DNA of 42,062 nt from Terriglobia bacterium (GTDB lineage Bacteria; Acidobacteriota; Terriglobia; Bryobacterales; Bryobacteraceae): the NCBI GenBank assembly GCA_020073365.1, contig JAIQFL010000059.1, positions 1 to 42,062 on the forward strand, read 5' to 3'. Position numbers and translations under genes: made by a program. Below the pieces are notes generated by a model. It searched no databases. It saw only the letters and a program-made list of their open reading frames with translations, and was not told the origin of the DNA. Within the stretch, counting starts at the first letter, position 1, and every line of letters starts with the position of its first letter. Positions 8,073-16,416 of this stretch are shown here, in pieces.

Positions 8073-11012
8073 GTGCGCTATAGATCTTTACCGTGGCTTT
8101 TCGTTTTGCTGACTCTCTTGGCTTGCACGTCCACAGCGATTTTCGCCCAGTCCCAAGCCAACACCGGAACCATCGAAGGGACTGTAAACGACCCTTCGGG
8201 CCGCGCAGTACCCAACGCCGACGTCACTCTCACGAACCTGGGAACCAACTTCACCCGCGTCATTTTGACCGACGACGAAGGCCGGTTCAGGGGACTGCTC
8301 CTTCCGCTCGGGCCTTACAAGGTTACGGTCAAAGCGCCCAGCTTCGGAACCTCTGTTCGCGAGGGACTGGACCTGGCGGTGGGGCAGACCATCACCCTGA
8401 CGGTGGCGCTTAGTCTTTCGCAGGTAGACCAGGTGGTGTCGGTTACCGCCGATGCTCCCATTCTGGAGACCGGCCGCGTGGAGAGTTCCACGTACCTCAA
8501 CCAGAGGTCCGTTCAGGACCTGCCGAACAATGGGCGCAATTTTCTCAGCCTGGTCCCGCTCACACCCGGTGTCTCGATCGTGCAAGGTCCCGATGGCGAC
8601 GAGATTTCGATCAACGGCCAAAAGGGGATCAACAACAACGTGTCGATCGACGGGGCCGACAATAACAACCCGTTCTTCGGTGAACAGCGCGGCGGGCAGC
8701 GACCGGCATTCACCGTCAGCCTGGATGCCATCAAGGAGTTCCAGGTGGTGTCCGACAGCGCCCCCGCCGAATTCGGACGGAGCTCCGGCGGTTTCGTAAA
8801 TGTGGTCACCAAGTCCGGAACCAACGATCTGCACGGCACCTTACACGAGTATCAGAAGTGGACGGGGCTGACCTCACGTCTGTCCGACGGCACCCGTTTG
8901 AGCGGCTTTGCCCAGGAGCAGTTCGGCGGCACGCTGGGCGGCGCCATCCGCAAGGACAAGCTCTTCTACTTCGCGGCGTTCGACCAGCAGTTCTTCACCC
9001 AGACCAAGCAGAATAATCCCAATCGCATCGACCCCACGCTGGTGAATTTCTTCGCCACCAAGTTCAACGACCCGAATGAGAATGGCCCCATCACGCGAGA
9101 GAATAACGCCACCGCAACGTTGGGCAAGATCGACTGGTACGCCAACCAGAAGAACCTATTCACCGCGCGCTACAACTTTGCCCGCGCCAGGCAGCCCAAT
9201 GGAACTTTCGACGTGGAGCAATGGGGCCGTAGCGCCAATGCCATCGAGCGCGATTTCTCGAACACCATCAGCCTCCAGTTGAATACCACCCTCACCGCGA
9301 CTACGCTGAACGAAATGCGGTTCCAGTTCTCGCGCGAAGACCGCCCGCGCGACTATGCAGGGCCGACGCTTCCCGGGCAGAACCGGCCGTTGCCCGATAC
9401 CGGCATCGATTTTGGCGGGCAGTATCGCTTCGGGCTGCCCTTCTTCATCCCCGTGAAGGATCACGATACGCGGTTCCAGGTGAACGACAACATTTCGCTC
9501 ATTCGTGGGGCGCATAACTTCAAGTTCGGCGCGGAAATCAACCGCACTTCGACCACCCAGACTTTCATCGGCTTTGCCAACGGCCGGTACATTTTCGACA
9601 GCGTGCAGGGCTTCATGAATTACGTGAACATCGGTCCGACGTTTGTCGAATGCTCCAACGGAACGGCCAACAGCCTCGGGACATGTCCGGCGGGCACGAA
9701 CATCGTCGGTCCGTTGCTTTTGTTCCTCCAGTTCGCGGGCGTCAATGGCATCAGCACCGATCAGGCTGGCACGCAGACCATTCCCCAACTGGAGCCGGCC
9801 CTGTTTGTACAGGACAAGTGGCAGATCCGCCCCAACCTGACTCTGAGCTATGGCCTGCGCTGGGATGCCCAGATTGAACCGGATCCCATCACTCCGCCCA
9901 GCCAGGTGTTCTTCGCGCCGTTCATCGGCAAACCGGGTTTCCCCTCCGATGGCAAGATCCCGTCTTCCTGGAAGCAATTCCAGCCGCGATTGGGAATCGT
10001 CTGGGATCCCTCGAAGAAGGGGACCACGCTCATCCGGCTGGGCGGCGGCATCTACTACGCCCGCACGCCCGGATTGGACCTCGCGAGCACCCGTTCCACC
10101 AACGGTTCGGTCGGCCAGTCCATCTATCGGGACTCCACGTTCAACGGTTTTGGACTAACACCCCCCGCTTACACGCAACTCATTCCCAATGCCAGCAACC
10201 TTCCGCCCAGCGACCCGCAGGTCTACGTGACGGACCGGAACTTCACTAACCCCCGAACCTATACGTGGAACCTCACGGTGGAACAGGCGTTGAGCAGCGA
10301 CCTGAAGGTAACGGCCGCATTCATATACGCCAAGGGCGTGCATGGCAGCCGGTTTGTGGACCGCAACGATCCGGTGTTCGGCTCTCCCTGGAGCGTGGGC
10401 CTGGGTGCCGACCATACCAACGGCATTGGGCAGTTGACTACCCTGGAGAGTTCCGCTAAATCGCTTTTCCGCGGTCTCACCCTCGGAATGCAAAAGCAGT
10501 TCTCGCGCCATTTCCAGTTGCAGATGAACTATCAACTTTCCGAAGACCTGGCGGATGACGATAACGAGCGCGATCCGTTCACCTACCGTTATGCGGTTGC
10601 CAACAACTTCAAGCCGGATTATGGCTTCTCCGACCGGATGGAGCGGCACCGCTTCAACGCGTTCGGCCTCTGGTCGGGACCTTGGGGAATCGAGTTCTCA
10701 CCGCTCATCAGCTACCACTCGCCACAACCCATTTCGGTGGCCAATCGCGTGTTGTCGAACGGCTACATCGTGAAGCGTAACACCTTGTGGAAGGACAATA
10801 CCTTCTTCGCCTTTGATTTCCGCGCGGACAAGAACTTCAAGCTTAGTGAGAAGTTCCGCCTGCAGGCCATCGTGGACGTGTTCAACCTGACCAACCAGGC
10901 CAATCCCAAGCATCCCGAGACCACCAGCCTGTTGTTCAACTTCGATGGCACCGTGCAGAGCGGTCTGGGCGACCCGCGGCAGGCGCAACTGGGCTTGCGC
11001 CTTCTGTTCTGA
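8073..11012 (+). CDS. TonB-dependent outer-membrane receptor with N-terminal carboxypeptidase-like domain
   Basis: This 979-residue protein is an Oar/SusC-like outer-membrane receptor of the type greatly expanded in Acidobacteriota. The GTG start at 8073 has a strong GAGGAG at 8061-8066. A signal peptide (LPWLFVLLTLLACTSTAIFA) precedes a carboxypeptidase-regulatory-like Ig-fold domain (TGTIEGTVNDPSGRAVPNAD, ~35-125). A plug domain follows (DLPNNGRNFLSLVPLTPGV, SINGQKGINNNVSIDG, about 140-250), then a long beta-barrel ending in the outer-membrane-type LGLRLLF with terminal phenylalanine. It would import a bulky ligand, plausibly oligosaccharide, using TonB energy. The exported unknown protein just upstream may handle the same substrate. 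The ligand cannot be predicted. Confidence 0.93.
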   Translation: MRYRSLPWLFVLLTLLACTSTAIFAQSQANTGTIEGTVNDPSGRAVPNADVTLTNLGTNFTRVILTDDEGRFRGLLLPLGPYKVTVKAPSFGTSVREGLDLAVGQTITLTVALSLSQVDQVVSVTADAPILETGRVESSTYLNQRSVQDLPNNGRNFLSLVPLTPGVSIVQGPDGDEISINGQKGINNNVSIDGADNNNPFFGEQRGGQRPAFTVSLDAIKEFQVVSDSAPAEFGRSSGGFVNVVTKSGTNDLHGTLHEYQKWTGLTSRLSDGTRLSGFAQEQFGGTLGGAIRKDKLFYFAAFDQQFFTQTKQNNPNRIDPTLVNFFATKFNDPNENGPITRENNATATLGKIDWYANQKNLFTARYNFARARQPNGTFDVEQWGRSANAIERDFSNTISLQLNTTLTATTLNEMRFQFSREDRPRDYAGPTLPGQNRPLPDTGIDFGGQYRFGLPFFIPVKDHDTRFQVNDNISLIRGAHNFKFGAEINRTSTTQTFIGFANGRYIFDSVQGFMNYVNIGPTFVECSNGTANSLGTCPAGTNIVGPLLLFLQFAGVNGISTDQAGTQTIPQLEPALFVQDKWQIRPNLTLSYGLRWDAQIEPDPITPPSQVFFAPFIGKPGFPSDGKIPSSWKQFQPRLGIVWDPSKKGTTLIRLGGGIYYARTPGLDLASTRSTNGSVGQSIYRDSTFNGFGLTPPAYTQLIPNASNLPPSDPQVYVTDRNFTNPRTYTWNLTVEQALSSDLKVTAAFIYAKGVHGSRFVDRNDPVFGSPWSVGLGADHTNGIGQLTTLESSAKSLFRGLTLGMQKQFSRHFQLQMNYQLSEDLADDDNERDPFTYRYAVANNFKPDYGFSDRMERHRFNAFGLWSGPWGIEFSPLISYHSPQPISVANRVLSNGYIVKRNTLWKDNTFFAFDFRADKNFKLSEKFRLQAIVDVFNLTNQANPKHPETTSLLFNFDGTVQSGLGDPRQAQLGLRLLF

Positions 11013-11062
11013 TCGCCAGCGTTTGCAGGCTGAGACGGAGGAGCTATAGTAACAGTTAGCCG

Positions 11063-11503
11063 ATGCTCCGCGATCCCAGCCTGATTCCGCTCTCGCACCA
11101 GCACCACAACGGGCTGGCACTGTGCGTCCTGACGCGGCGTTCCCTGGCTTCGGACTCATCGCCGGAGAACATTGCGAAGCTGGCTCGGCGCGCGATCGAC
11201 CGGTACGAATTGGAATTGATCAATCATTTCGAGATCGAGGAGCAGGTGCTCTTTCCGGCGTGCGGGCCGATGCCTCTGATCGGTGAGTTGCTGGCGGAAC
11301 ACCGGGCCATCGAGGCCCTCGTCGCGCAATTACGCGCGGCGCCTTCGGCCGCGTTGTTGGAGCAGTTTTGCGAGCTGCTGTCAACCCACATCCGGCGGGA
11401 AGAGAACGAACTTTTCGAGCAGATTCAGCGCACCTTTCCGCGCGAAGTTTTGGACCGCGCGGGCAGCGAAATCGACCGCCGCGCCGTGCGAATCTGCCTT
11501 TGA
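11063..11503 (+). CDS. Hemerythrin (HHE) cation-binding domain protein
   Basis: This 146-residue four-helix-bundle protein has the spacing of the hemerythrin HHE domain, which binds a di-iron centre. Candidate ligands are His12/His15 (SHQHHNGLAL), His55 and Glu59 (NHFEIEEQ), His80 (LLAEHRAIE), and His109 with Glu113 (STHIRREENELF). Such proteins sense or bind O2 or NO, or buffer iron. The C-terminal 25 residues are not part of the domain. It begins 50 bases after the receptor gene, but no strong ribosome site precedes ATG 11063 (a GGAGGAG lies about 20 bases away), so the start is uncertain. No functional link to the receptor is evident. Confidence 0.85.
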   Translation: MLRDPSLIPLSHQHHNGLALCVLTRRSLASDSSPENIAKLARRAIDRYELELINHFEIEEQVLFPACGPMPLIGELLAEHRAIEALVAQLRAAPSAALLEQFCELLSTHIRREENELFEQIQRTFPREVLDRAGSEIDRRAVRICL

Positions 11504-11538
11504 CAGCCACAGGTTCGCCGCGCCTGTTATTCTGATCG

Positions 11539-12177
11539 TTGCTTCCAAGAACCGTAACCGCCATCCTCTTTGATTGGGACGGAACGCTCTGCGACTCCGC
11601 AGCGGCCAGCCTGCGGGCCTTTCGAAAGTCGCTTGCGGAATTCGGAGTCGCGTTTACGGACGCTGAGTACAAAGCTGTCTACACGCCGCGGTGGTACCGG
11701 ATGTACCAGTCCCTTGGCCTCCCGGAGCACTGCTGGGAGAGAGCCGACCAGCAGTGGCTACACCACTACCGCGAAGAAGCTCCGGAACTACTGCCGGGCG
11801 CGTCGGAAGTCCTGGACCTGCTCCGCCGGCGGGAGATCCAATTGGGGGTGGTTACCAACGGAACCCGCGGGCGCATCGAGCGGGAGTTGGCGCGGCTGGG
11901 CCTGAGCAGCACGTTTCAGGCGGTGGTCTGCTGTGAGGACGTGACCCAGATCAAGCCGCATCCGGAAGGTGTGGAGCAGGCTCTGGCCCTGCTTGGCTGT
12001 TCCCGCCAGGCCTGCTGCTACGTGGGCGATGCTCCCGAAGATATTCAGGCGGGGAAGAGCGCGCGGGTGCTTACGGTCGCAGTGCGCAGCGAGTACGTGG
12101 ATGACCACCGATTGGAGGCGTGTTGCCCGGACGCGATCCTTGCGAATGTCGAGGAGCTTCCGGGGATTTTGGCCTGA
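11539..12177 (+). CDS. HAD-superfamily hydrolase, phosphoglycolate phosphatase-like
   Basis: This 212-residue protein is a haloacid-dehalogenase phosphatase of the PGP/Gph subfamily with an alpha-helical cap. The motifs are in order: motif I FDWDGT (nucleophile Asp12, acid Asp14), motif II TNGT, motif III lysine in QIKPHPEG, and motif IV GDAPEDIQAG for Mg2+ binding. The start is taken as TTG 11539 because it is the nearest allowed start to the conserved strand TAILFDWDG, and no clear ribosome site helps. It follows the hemerythrin gene by 35 bases. The likely substrate is a small phosphate ester such as 2-phosphoglycolate, but this subfamily is broad. Confidence 0.88.
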   Translation: MLPRTVTAILFDWDGTLCDSAAASLRAFRKSLAEFGVAFTDAEYKAVYTPRWYRMYQSLGLPEHCWERADQQWLHHYREEAPELLPGASEVLDLLRRREIQLGVVTNGTRGRIERELARLGLSSTFQAVVCCEDVTQIKPHPEGVEQALALLGCSRQACCYVGDAPEDIQAGKSARVLTVAVRSEYVDDHRLEACCPDAILANVEELPGILA

Positions 12178-12181
12178 GTGG

Positions 12182-12209
12182 GACAGACGATCGGGTTGCG
12201 TCGTCTGTC
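12182..12209. repeat. Intergenic palindrome, GACAGACGA hairpin (copy 1)
   Basis: A perfect 9-bp stem, GACAGACGA (12182-12190) and TCGTCTGTC (12201-12209), with a 10-base loop, lies between the convergent HAD and alpha-galactosidase genes. A related hairpin with the same GTGGGACAGACGA lead-in lies at 14038-14066 on the other side of the alpha-galactosidase gene. Its position between stop codons would also suit a bidirectional transcription end. Confidence 0.75.
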
Positions 12210-12258
12210 TGACTGCCGGGCAGGTCGGGGACCGCCCCACCGGGCAGGAATGCCCGTG

Positions 12259-14013
12259 CTACCGCACCACCAGCACCGTGCCTTCGTGAGGCTTCAGCGT
12301 CACTTCCATGGTCCCCCGGTGAGCGCCGTAGTCGTGACCGGACCACAAATCCGTCACCCTGCCTCCCCGCGGCAGTTTCACCGGGATCTTCTCCGGTTCC
12401 TGGCCCCAATTGAGGACGCACAACAGCGTGCGATCCTTCAAATGGACCACGCCCACACGCAGAGCCTCGCCCTCGAATTCGGCGGCAATGCCGGTGGGCG
12501 GCAGGAGTTTCTTCAGCGTAGCCAGGCGGTCGGGCGGGAGCGTGCTGAGATCGTCGCCTGAGAGCACCAGGCCGCCGGATGCCATGATGGCTGTGGCGTG
12601 GAAACGATACTCGTCGTCCGGCATCGCGCCCGAGAGCGTTACGGCGTCGGGGTCGTTCCACCAGAGCCGGCCGTTCTGCCAGTTGCGGTTCAAGCCCTGG
12701 CGCGCAACTTTCTGAAAGGTGTCCCAAGTGCGCCTGATATCGCCTGAGCTGCGCGAACCGTGGATCAGCCCGAACGAGGGCCAGATCGGATGGTTGCAAC
12801 CGAGGATGAAGCTATCACCGGCGCCTCGCAGTACCGCTTCCATCCCGCGCCGGTAGGCTTCGATGCGAGTGGCGTGCGGGTCGTACAGTCGGCCGCCGTG
12901 CATAGCGCCCCAGAAGTTGGCGTCGAGCTTGAAGTAAGTGACGCCCCATTCCTGCCGCATGATGCGAAACACGGATTCCAGGTGCTTCTGCACTTCGGGA
13001 TGGGTGCCGTCGAGCGCGTACCAGGGCCCACGCCGCCAACCTTGAAAGGTTACCTTGTCGGCGGCCAGCGGCTTGCCGTCATCCGCCTGCATGAACCAGT
13101 CTGGATGCTGCTGGAAGAGGTGCGACCCGGCCTCGGCGATGAACGGCGCCACCCAGATGGCCGGTTCAAAGCCTTGCTTGCGGATGGCCTGGAGAACGCC
13201 TTGCACGTCGCCGCCGAACGCCTTGCCCGTTTCGAGCCAATCGCCCATGGCGGGCTGGTAGCCGTCGTCGAGCTGCACATACTTCAACTGCGGCGCGTCT
13301 TTGGCGATGGCGGCGAGGTTGTCCATCACGTTCTTGGCCGTAACACGCGCGCCGAAGCAATACCAGGAGCACCAACCGGCGGGCGGGTGCTCGAAGCGAA
13401 GCGGTGGGTGGTTTTGGTCGATCCGATCTGCCAGCTTCGCGAGCAGCGCGGTGCGGTTGGGGCCGATGGTGTACAGAAACTCCTCCAGGTCCCAGGTTTC
13501 GCCAGGGGCCAGTGCGAGGCCTTCGATATCCAGCACCACCTCGATAGATTTCGGGCGCAGATAAAAGCGCCCATTGAAGCGGCGGCAACTGGTGAAGCCC
13601 AGCAGCATGGTTTGGCCGCCGGGGGGAGTCAGGGTCATCATGCCTGTGACCACCTTGGCATCGGCGGGCTGTGGGATCTTGTAATGCGCCAGTTCGTCGT
13701 AGCCCAGATTCACCGGCTTCGCGAGCGTGCCGGCGGTCTGAGAAAGCATCTGGAAGCTCTCGCCGTAGAGCGCCGTGTCGTCGGGGAGGTCGTGTGCGAT
13801 GCGGAAGAGGGCGACTTCGCGAACGTGAATTGGCGTCGTGCCCGTGTTCGTGAGGCGGGGGCGGTAGAGATCTCCCGAGCGCTCGCCGGTGAGTTTCAGT
13901 GCGCCGCCGGGCTCCACCGTGCGGATGTCCGATTTGGCGGACCAGACGTCCAGGGCCGGCCCCGCGTTCAGTGCGAACGCGCAGGAAAAGAGGATGGCTG
14001 TCTGGCGGATCAC
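12259..14013 (-). CDS. Secreted alpha-galactosidase-like glycoside hydrolase (GH36/GH27 clan)
   Basis: This 584-residue protein resembles melibiase-type alpha-galactosidases (clan GH-D). A signal peptide (TAILFSCAFALNAGPA) follows the GTG start. The N-terminal ~210 residues form a beta-sandwich, then a TIM barrel begins at GWCSWYCFGARVTAKNV. The conserved YVQLDDGYQ loop is present. The predicted nucleophile is Asp364 in TYFKLDANFWGA, and the predicted acid/base is Asp425 in SRSSGDIRRTW. A short beta domain closes the protein. It would release alpha-linked galactose or a related sugar from plant or microbial glycans in the periplasm or outside. No clear ribosome site precedes GTG 14013, so the exact start is uncertain. 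It is flanked on both sides by the same palindrome family. Confidence 0.88.
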   Translation of the reverse strand: MIRQTAILFSCAFALNAGPALDVWSAKSDIRTVEPGGALKLTGERSGDLYRPRLTNTGTTPIHVREVALFRIAHDLPDDTALYGESFQMLSQTAGTLAKPVNLGYDELAHYKIPQPADAKVVTGMMTLTPPGGQTMLLGFTSCRRFNGRFYLRPKSIEVVLDIEGLALAPGETWDLEEFLYTIGPNRTALLAKLADRIDQNHPPLRFEHPPAGWCSWYCFGARVTAKNVMDNLAAIAKDAPQLKYVQLDDGYQPAMGDWLETGKAFGGDVQGVLQAIRKQGFEPAIWVAPFIAEAGSHLFQQHPDWFMQADDGKPLAADKVTFQGWRRGPWYALDGTHPEVQKHLESVFRIMRQEWGVTYFKLDANFWGAMHGGRLYDPHATRIEAYRRGMEAVLRGAGDSFILGCNHPIWPSFGLIHGSRSSGDIRRTWDTFQKVARQGLNRNWQNGRLWWNDPDAVTLSGAMPDDEYRFHATAIMASGGLVLSGDDLSTLPPDRLATLKKLLPPTGIAAEFEGEALRVGVVHLKDRTLLCVLNWGQEPEKIPVKLPRGGRVTDLWSGHDYGAHRGTMEVTLKPHEGTVLVVR

Positions 14014-14040
14014 CCCACTACTTTACGCTATTTGCGGTGT

Positions 14041-14069
14041 GGGACAGACGACGTTTTTGTCGTCTGCCC
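14041..14069. repeat. Intergenic palindrome, CAGACGAC hairpin (copy 2)
   Basis: An 8-bp perfect stem, CAGACGAC (14045-14052) and GTCGTCTG (14059-14066), closes a GTTTTT loop. The outer GGG/CCC can pair if the A at 14044 bulges. It shares the GTGGGACAGACGA lead-in with the copy at 12178-12209, in the same orientation. It lies in the 178-base gap between the divergent alpha-galactosidase and MNT genes. The rest of that gap shows no gene. Confidence 0.7.
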
Positions 14070-14191
14070 GACGCGCATTACCTCGCACTCATAGTGGAGA
14101 TAGCGAAGAATCCGGCGCTGTTCGTCTTTGGTGAAGACGGGGTCAGCGGGTGTCGAACCAATCGGGTTGTGCCAAACTGGGAAGTACCATC

Positions 14192-14545
14192 ATGCCGGAA
14201 GCTGTTCCTTCCATCCTCGCACCGCCATCCGCCGACGATCCAATACTGGTCGAGGTCGTGCGCCGGCTTCAAGAACTGTACCACCCTGAACAGATCTACT
14301 TATTTGGCTCCACCGCGCGAGGAGAATCCGGCCCAGACAGCGATTACGACTTAATGGTGGTCGTGCCCGACGGCACGCCGGTTTCCAGTCGCGACAGCGG
14401 CAGAGCCTACAAAGCAATCTGGCGGCTTGGCGTGGCCGCCGATGTGCTGGTTTGGACCCACTCGGACTTTGAGGAGCGGTTGCCACTGAAGGCGTCTCTG
14501 CCATCAACTATTGTGCGGGAAGGCAAACTGCTTTATGCAGCCTGA
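14192..14545 (+). CDS. Minimal nucleotidyltransferase (MNT) domain protein of a MNT/HEPN pair
   Basis: This 117-residue protein has the minimal nucleotidyltransferase fold. The GS-type motif is plain: YLFGSTARGESGPDSDYDLM, with Gly39-Ser40 and metal-binding Asp51 and Asp53. In MNT/HEPN modules the MNT protein counteracts its HEPN partner; in the characterised MntA-HepT system it does so by adding AMP. ATG 14192 is preferred because GGGAAG lies at 14179-14184 and upstream sequence to 14150 is intergenic. The stop codon overlaps the HEPN reading frame by 11 bases, the usual arrangement for translational coupling. The partner gene is out of frame (see next entry). Confidence 0.85.
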   Translation: MPEAVPSILAPPSADDPILVEVVRRLQELYHPEQIYLFGSTARGESGPDSDYDLMVVVPDGTPVSSRDSGRAYKAIWRLGVAADVLVWTHSDFEERLPLKASLPSTIVREGKLLYAA

Positions 14546-14944
14546 TGCCCGGCGCCGGGCCGACACGCTATCCTGGTTGAAAAGGCGCATAAGGATTTGC
14601 GGTGCGCGCAGATCGATTTAGCTGCCGATCCACCAGCGCCCGAGGATGCGTTATACCATTGCCAGCAAGCAGCGGAAAAGGCGCTGAAGGGCTTCCTCGT
14701 GTGGCGTGATCAGCCGTTTCCCAAGACACACGATTTAGGGAAGTTGGGCAAACAAGCAGTCGAACAGGACCAAACGTTGGAACCACTCGTCGACGAGGTT
14801 GTTGAGTTCACAAAGTACGCATGGATGTTCCGATATCCAGGCGATGTCGAAGTGCCATCTGTGGTCGAAACCGTCGCGGTTCTGCATAGGGTTCGGGACT
14901 TCGTCGAGGCGATGCTGATCCGGTTGCCCGAGGAAGCACGTTGA
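14535..14944 (+). pseudogene. HEPN domain protein, frameshifted (partner of MNT)
   Basis: A HEPN-type reading frame begins at ATG 14535 inside the end of the MNT gene (MQPDARRRADTLSWL), then is lost. The family sequence resumes one base back at 14579 (EKAHKDLRCAQIDLAAD, then ALYHCQQAAEKALKGFLVW, PKTHDLGKLGKQ and KYAWMFRYPGD). Restoring one missing base near 14577-14580, for example a second G in TTG-GAA, gives a continuous protein of about 136 residues. The intact downstream part from TTG 14597 would lack the first helix. No RX4HXY motif of HepT toxins is visible, so RNase toxicity is doubtful even when in frame. The frameshift may be real decay or a sequencing error. Confidence 0.8.
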
Positions 14945-15009
14945 CATCTTAAGTCCGGTGTGAAATCCCGTGATCGAAAAGCCGCACTTGTCGGGGCTCC
15001 ACGAATGGT

Positions 15010-16350
15010 TCAGTTCGCCCCTTTCTCGATCGTCACCGCTTTTCCGTTGGGCATCATCCGGTACATCACGAACGAATTCCCGCCTTCCCGGTAGATCGGA
15101 AGCCAGCGAACCTCTTCCCCCTGGCGAAACCGCGCGAGCCTCCAGTCGGCAGGTATGGTCGTCCGCGCGGTCAACGGAAGATCGTAGACATGGGCATCGA
15201 GCGAATGAGTCACCGTTACCGCGATGGCGTCGCCCGAACGGCTGGTGCTTACCTTGCTGTTCACGCGCTCCCGAGCATATTTGGCGCCATCCTGGAACGT
15301 GGCGATCCAGAGCTGTCCCTCGTGAGCCTTGATGTAGTCGTAGTAAGCCCGCATGTTCTCCGTGGTGAGCGGCTCCCACCCGATGCCCTCCACTCCGTGG
15401 AATACCAGAACCAGCCAGATGCCGTGCCCGATCGAAGTGTCCACCCATCCCTTCATGGCGTCGAGCGTGGTGCGGGAGAGCGGACCACGCTGCCACTGGA
15501 CGTATTCGCGAGTGGAGGTTGTCGGATCGCGGCGGTCATCGCGTAGGAATCCGTCCATGAAGTCGTCGGTCACCCAGTTGCGGGTCAGGGGAAACCGGGC
15601 GGCGACGATCGTGCGCACCCGCGGATCGTCGATCCCATAGGGAGCCTCCACGGAGAACGTATGCTTCACGCCAAGCTGCTCGCGAATATCCTCGTTGGAC
15701 TTCTCAATCTCATAAACGATATTGGCTTCGTCGAGCGCGGGCATGAAGGGATGGGTCACGCTATGGTTGCCAAACTCGTGCCCTTGGGCGGCGTAGCGCC
15801 GTATTTCGTCCCAGGTAAGCGGATACCGTTTGTCTCCCACCGCGGACTTCCTCGGACCCACCGTATAGCTGGCGCCGCTTTTCCGGAGCTTGGCCAACGC
15901 GGCATCCACCACCTTGCCCAACTCGGCATAGTCGCCCCTCTGCAGGAAACGTCCCAGCCGCTGTGCGCTGAAATCGCTCAGTTCCGGCACAAGCTGCACA
16001 GTCTGCAGGTAATTGAGCAGGGAGGTGCGCTCCAGCGCGTTCTCTTTCGTGGTGGGAACCCTCTCGCTTTCGCGGATGATGGTCATGATCGGCCGTCCGG
16101 CAAATGCCGGCTGGTTCCGCGATCCCTGAATGTCGCCGGTGATGATGAAGAACGTTCCGGGCATGCTCCGTTCATTCAGCAGCGGCACGTCGATGCGGAA
16201 CTGGTTGATCGTGGAATCATCGTAAGTCAGCGAGACGCAGGCGGACTTACCGTCCTGCCACTTCATGATCTCAGTCCGCGGTTCCTGACCCCACGCGGGC
16301 GTGAGGAATAGAAGACTGAAAACGCTCAGGCCGGATTTCGTCATACGCAT
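15010..16350 (-). CDS. Secreted polysaccharide deacetylase (NodB/CE4-like)
   Basis: This 446-residue protein starts with a signal peptide (SGLSVFSLLFLTPAWGQ). The NodB-type metal-dependent deacetylase motifs are present in modified form: motif 1 as SLTYDDS (Asp44, Asp45) instead of TFDDG, and motif 2 as HSVTHP (His196, His200). A long insertion (~90 residues) separates them. The region around VLVFHGVEGIGWEPL contains a possible motif 5-like His. The last ~90 residues look beta-rich and may bind substrate. It would remove N- or O-acetyl groups from an extracellular glycan. Two near ATG starts exist (16350 and 16344), and neither has a clear ribosome site. It is followed on the same strand upstream by a TPR gene, 66 bases away. 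Confidence 0.85.
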   Translation of the reverse strand: MRMTKSGLSVFSLLFLTPAWGQEPRTEIMKWQDGKSACVSLTYDDSTINQFRIDVPLLNERSMPGTFFIITGDIQGSRNQPAFAGRPIMTIIRESERVPTTKENALERTSLLNYLQTVQLVPELSDFSAQRLGRFLQRGDYAELGKVVDAALAKLRKSGASYTVGPRKSAVGDKRYPLTWDEIRRYAAQGHEFGNHSVTHPFMPALDEANIVYEIEKSNEDIREQLGVKHTFSVEAPYGIDDPRVRTIVAARFPLTRNWVTDDFMDGFLRDDRRDPTTSTREYVQWQRGPLSRTTLDAMKGWVDTSIGHGIWLVLVFHGVEGIGWEPLTTENMRAYYDYIKAHEGQLWIATFQDGAKYARERVNSKVSTSRSGDAIAVTVTHSLDAHVYDLPLTARTTIPADWRLARFRQGEEVRWLPIYREGGNSFVMYRMMPNGKAVTIEKGAN

Positions 16351-16416
16351 TCAGAATACACGCGGGACGCTGCCGCCGGCACGTTTCTGAACAGCGCTCA
16401 GGCCCGGCCTCCCACC

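Noticed and set aside
12760..14094. 444-codon open frame antisense to the alpha-galactosidase gene
   Set aside because: Shadow; the minus strand has signal peptide, catalytic Asp residues and family motifs.
14573..14585. Programmed -1 frameshift in the HEPN gene
   Set aside because: No slippery heptamer (X XXY YYZ) at the joint and no downstream stem-loop; a simple one-base loss is more likely.
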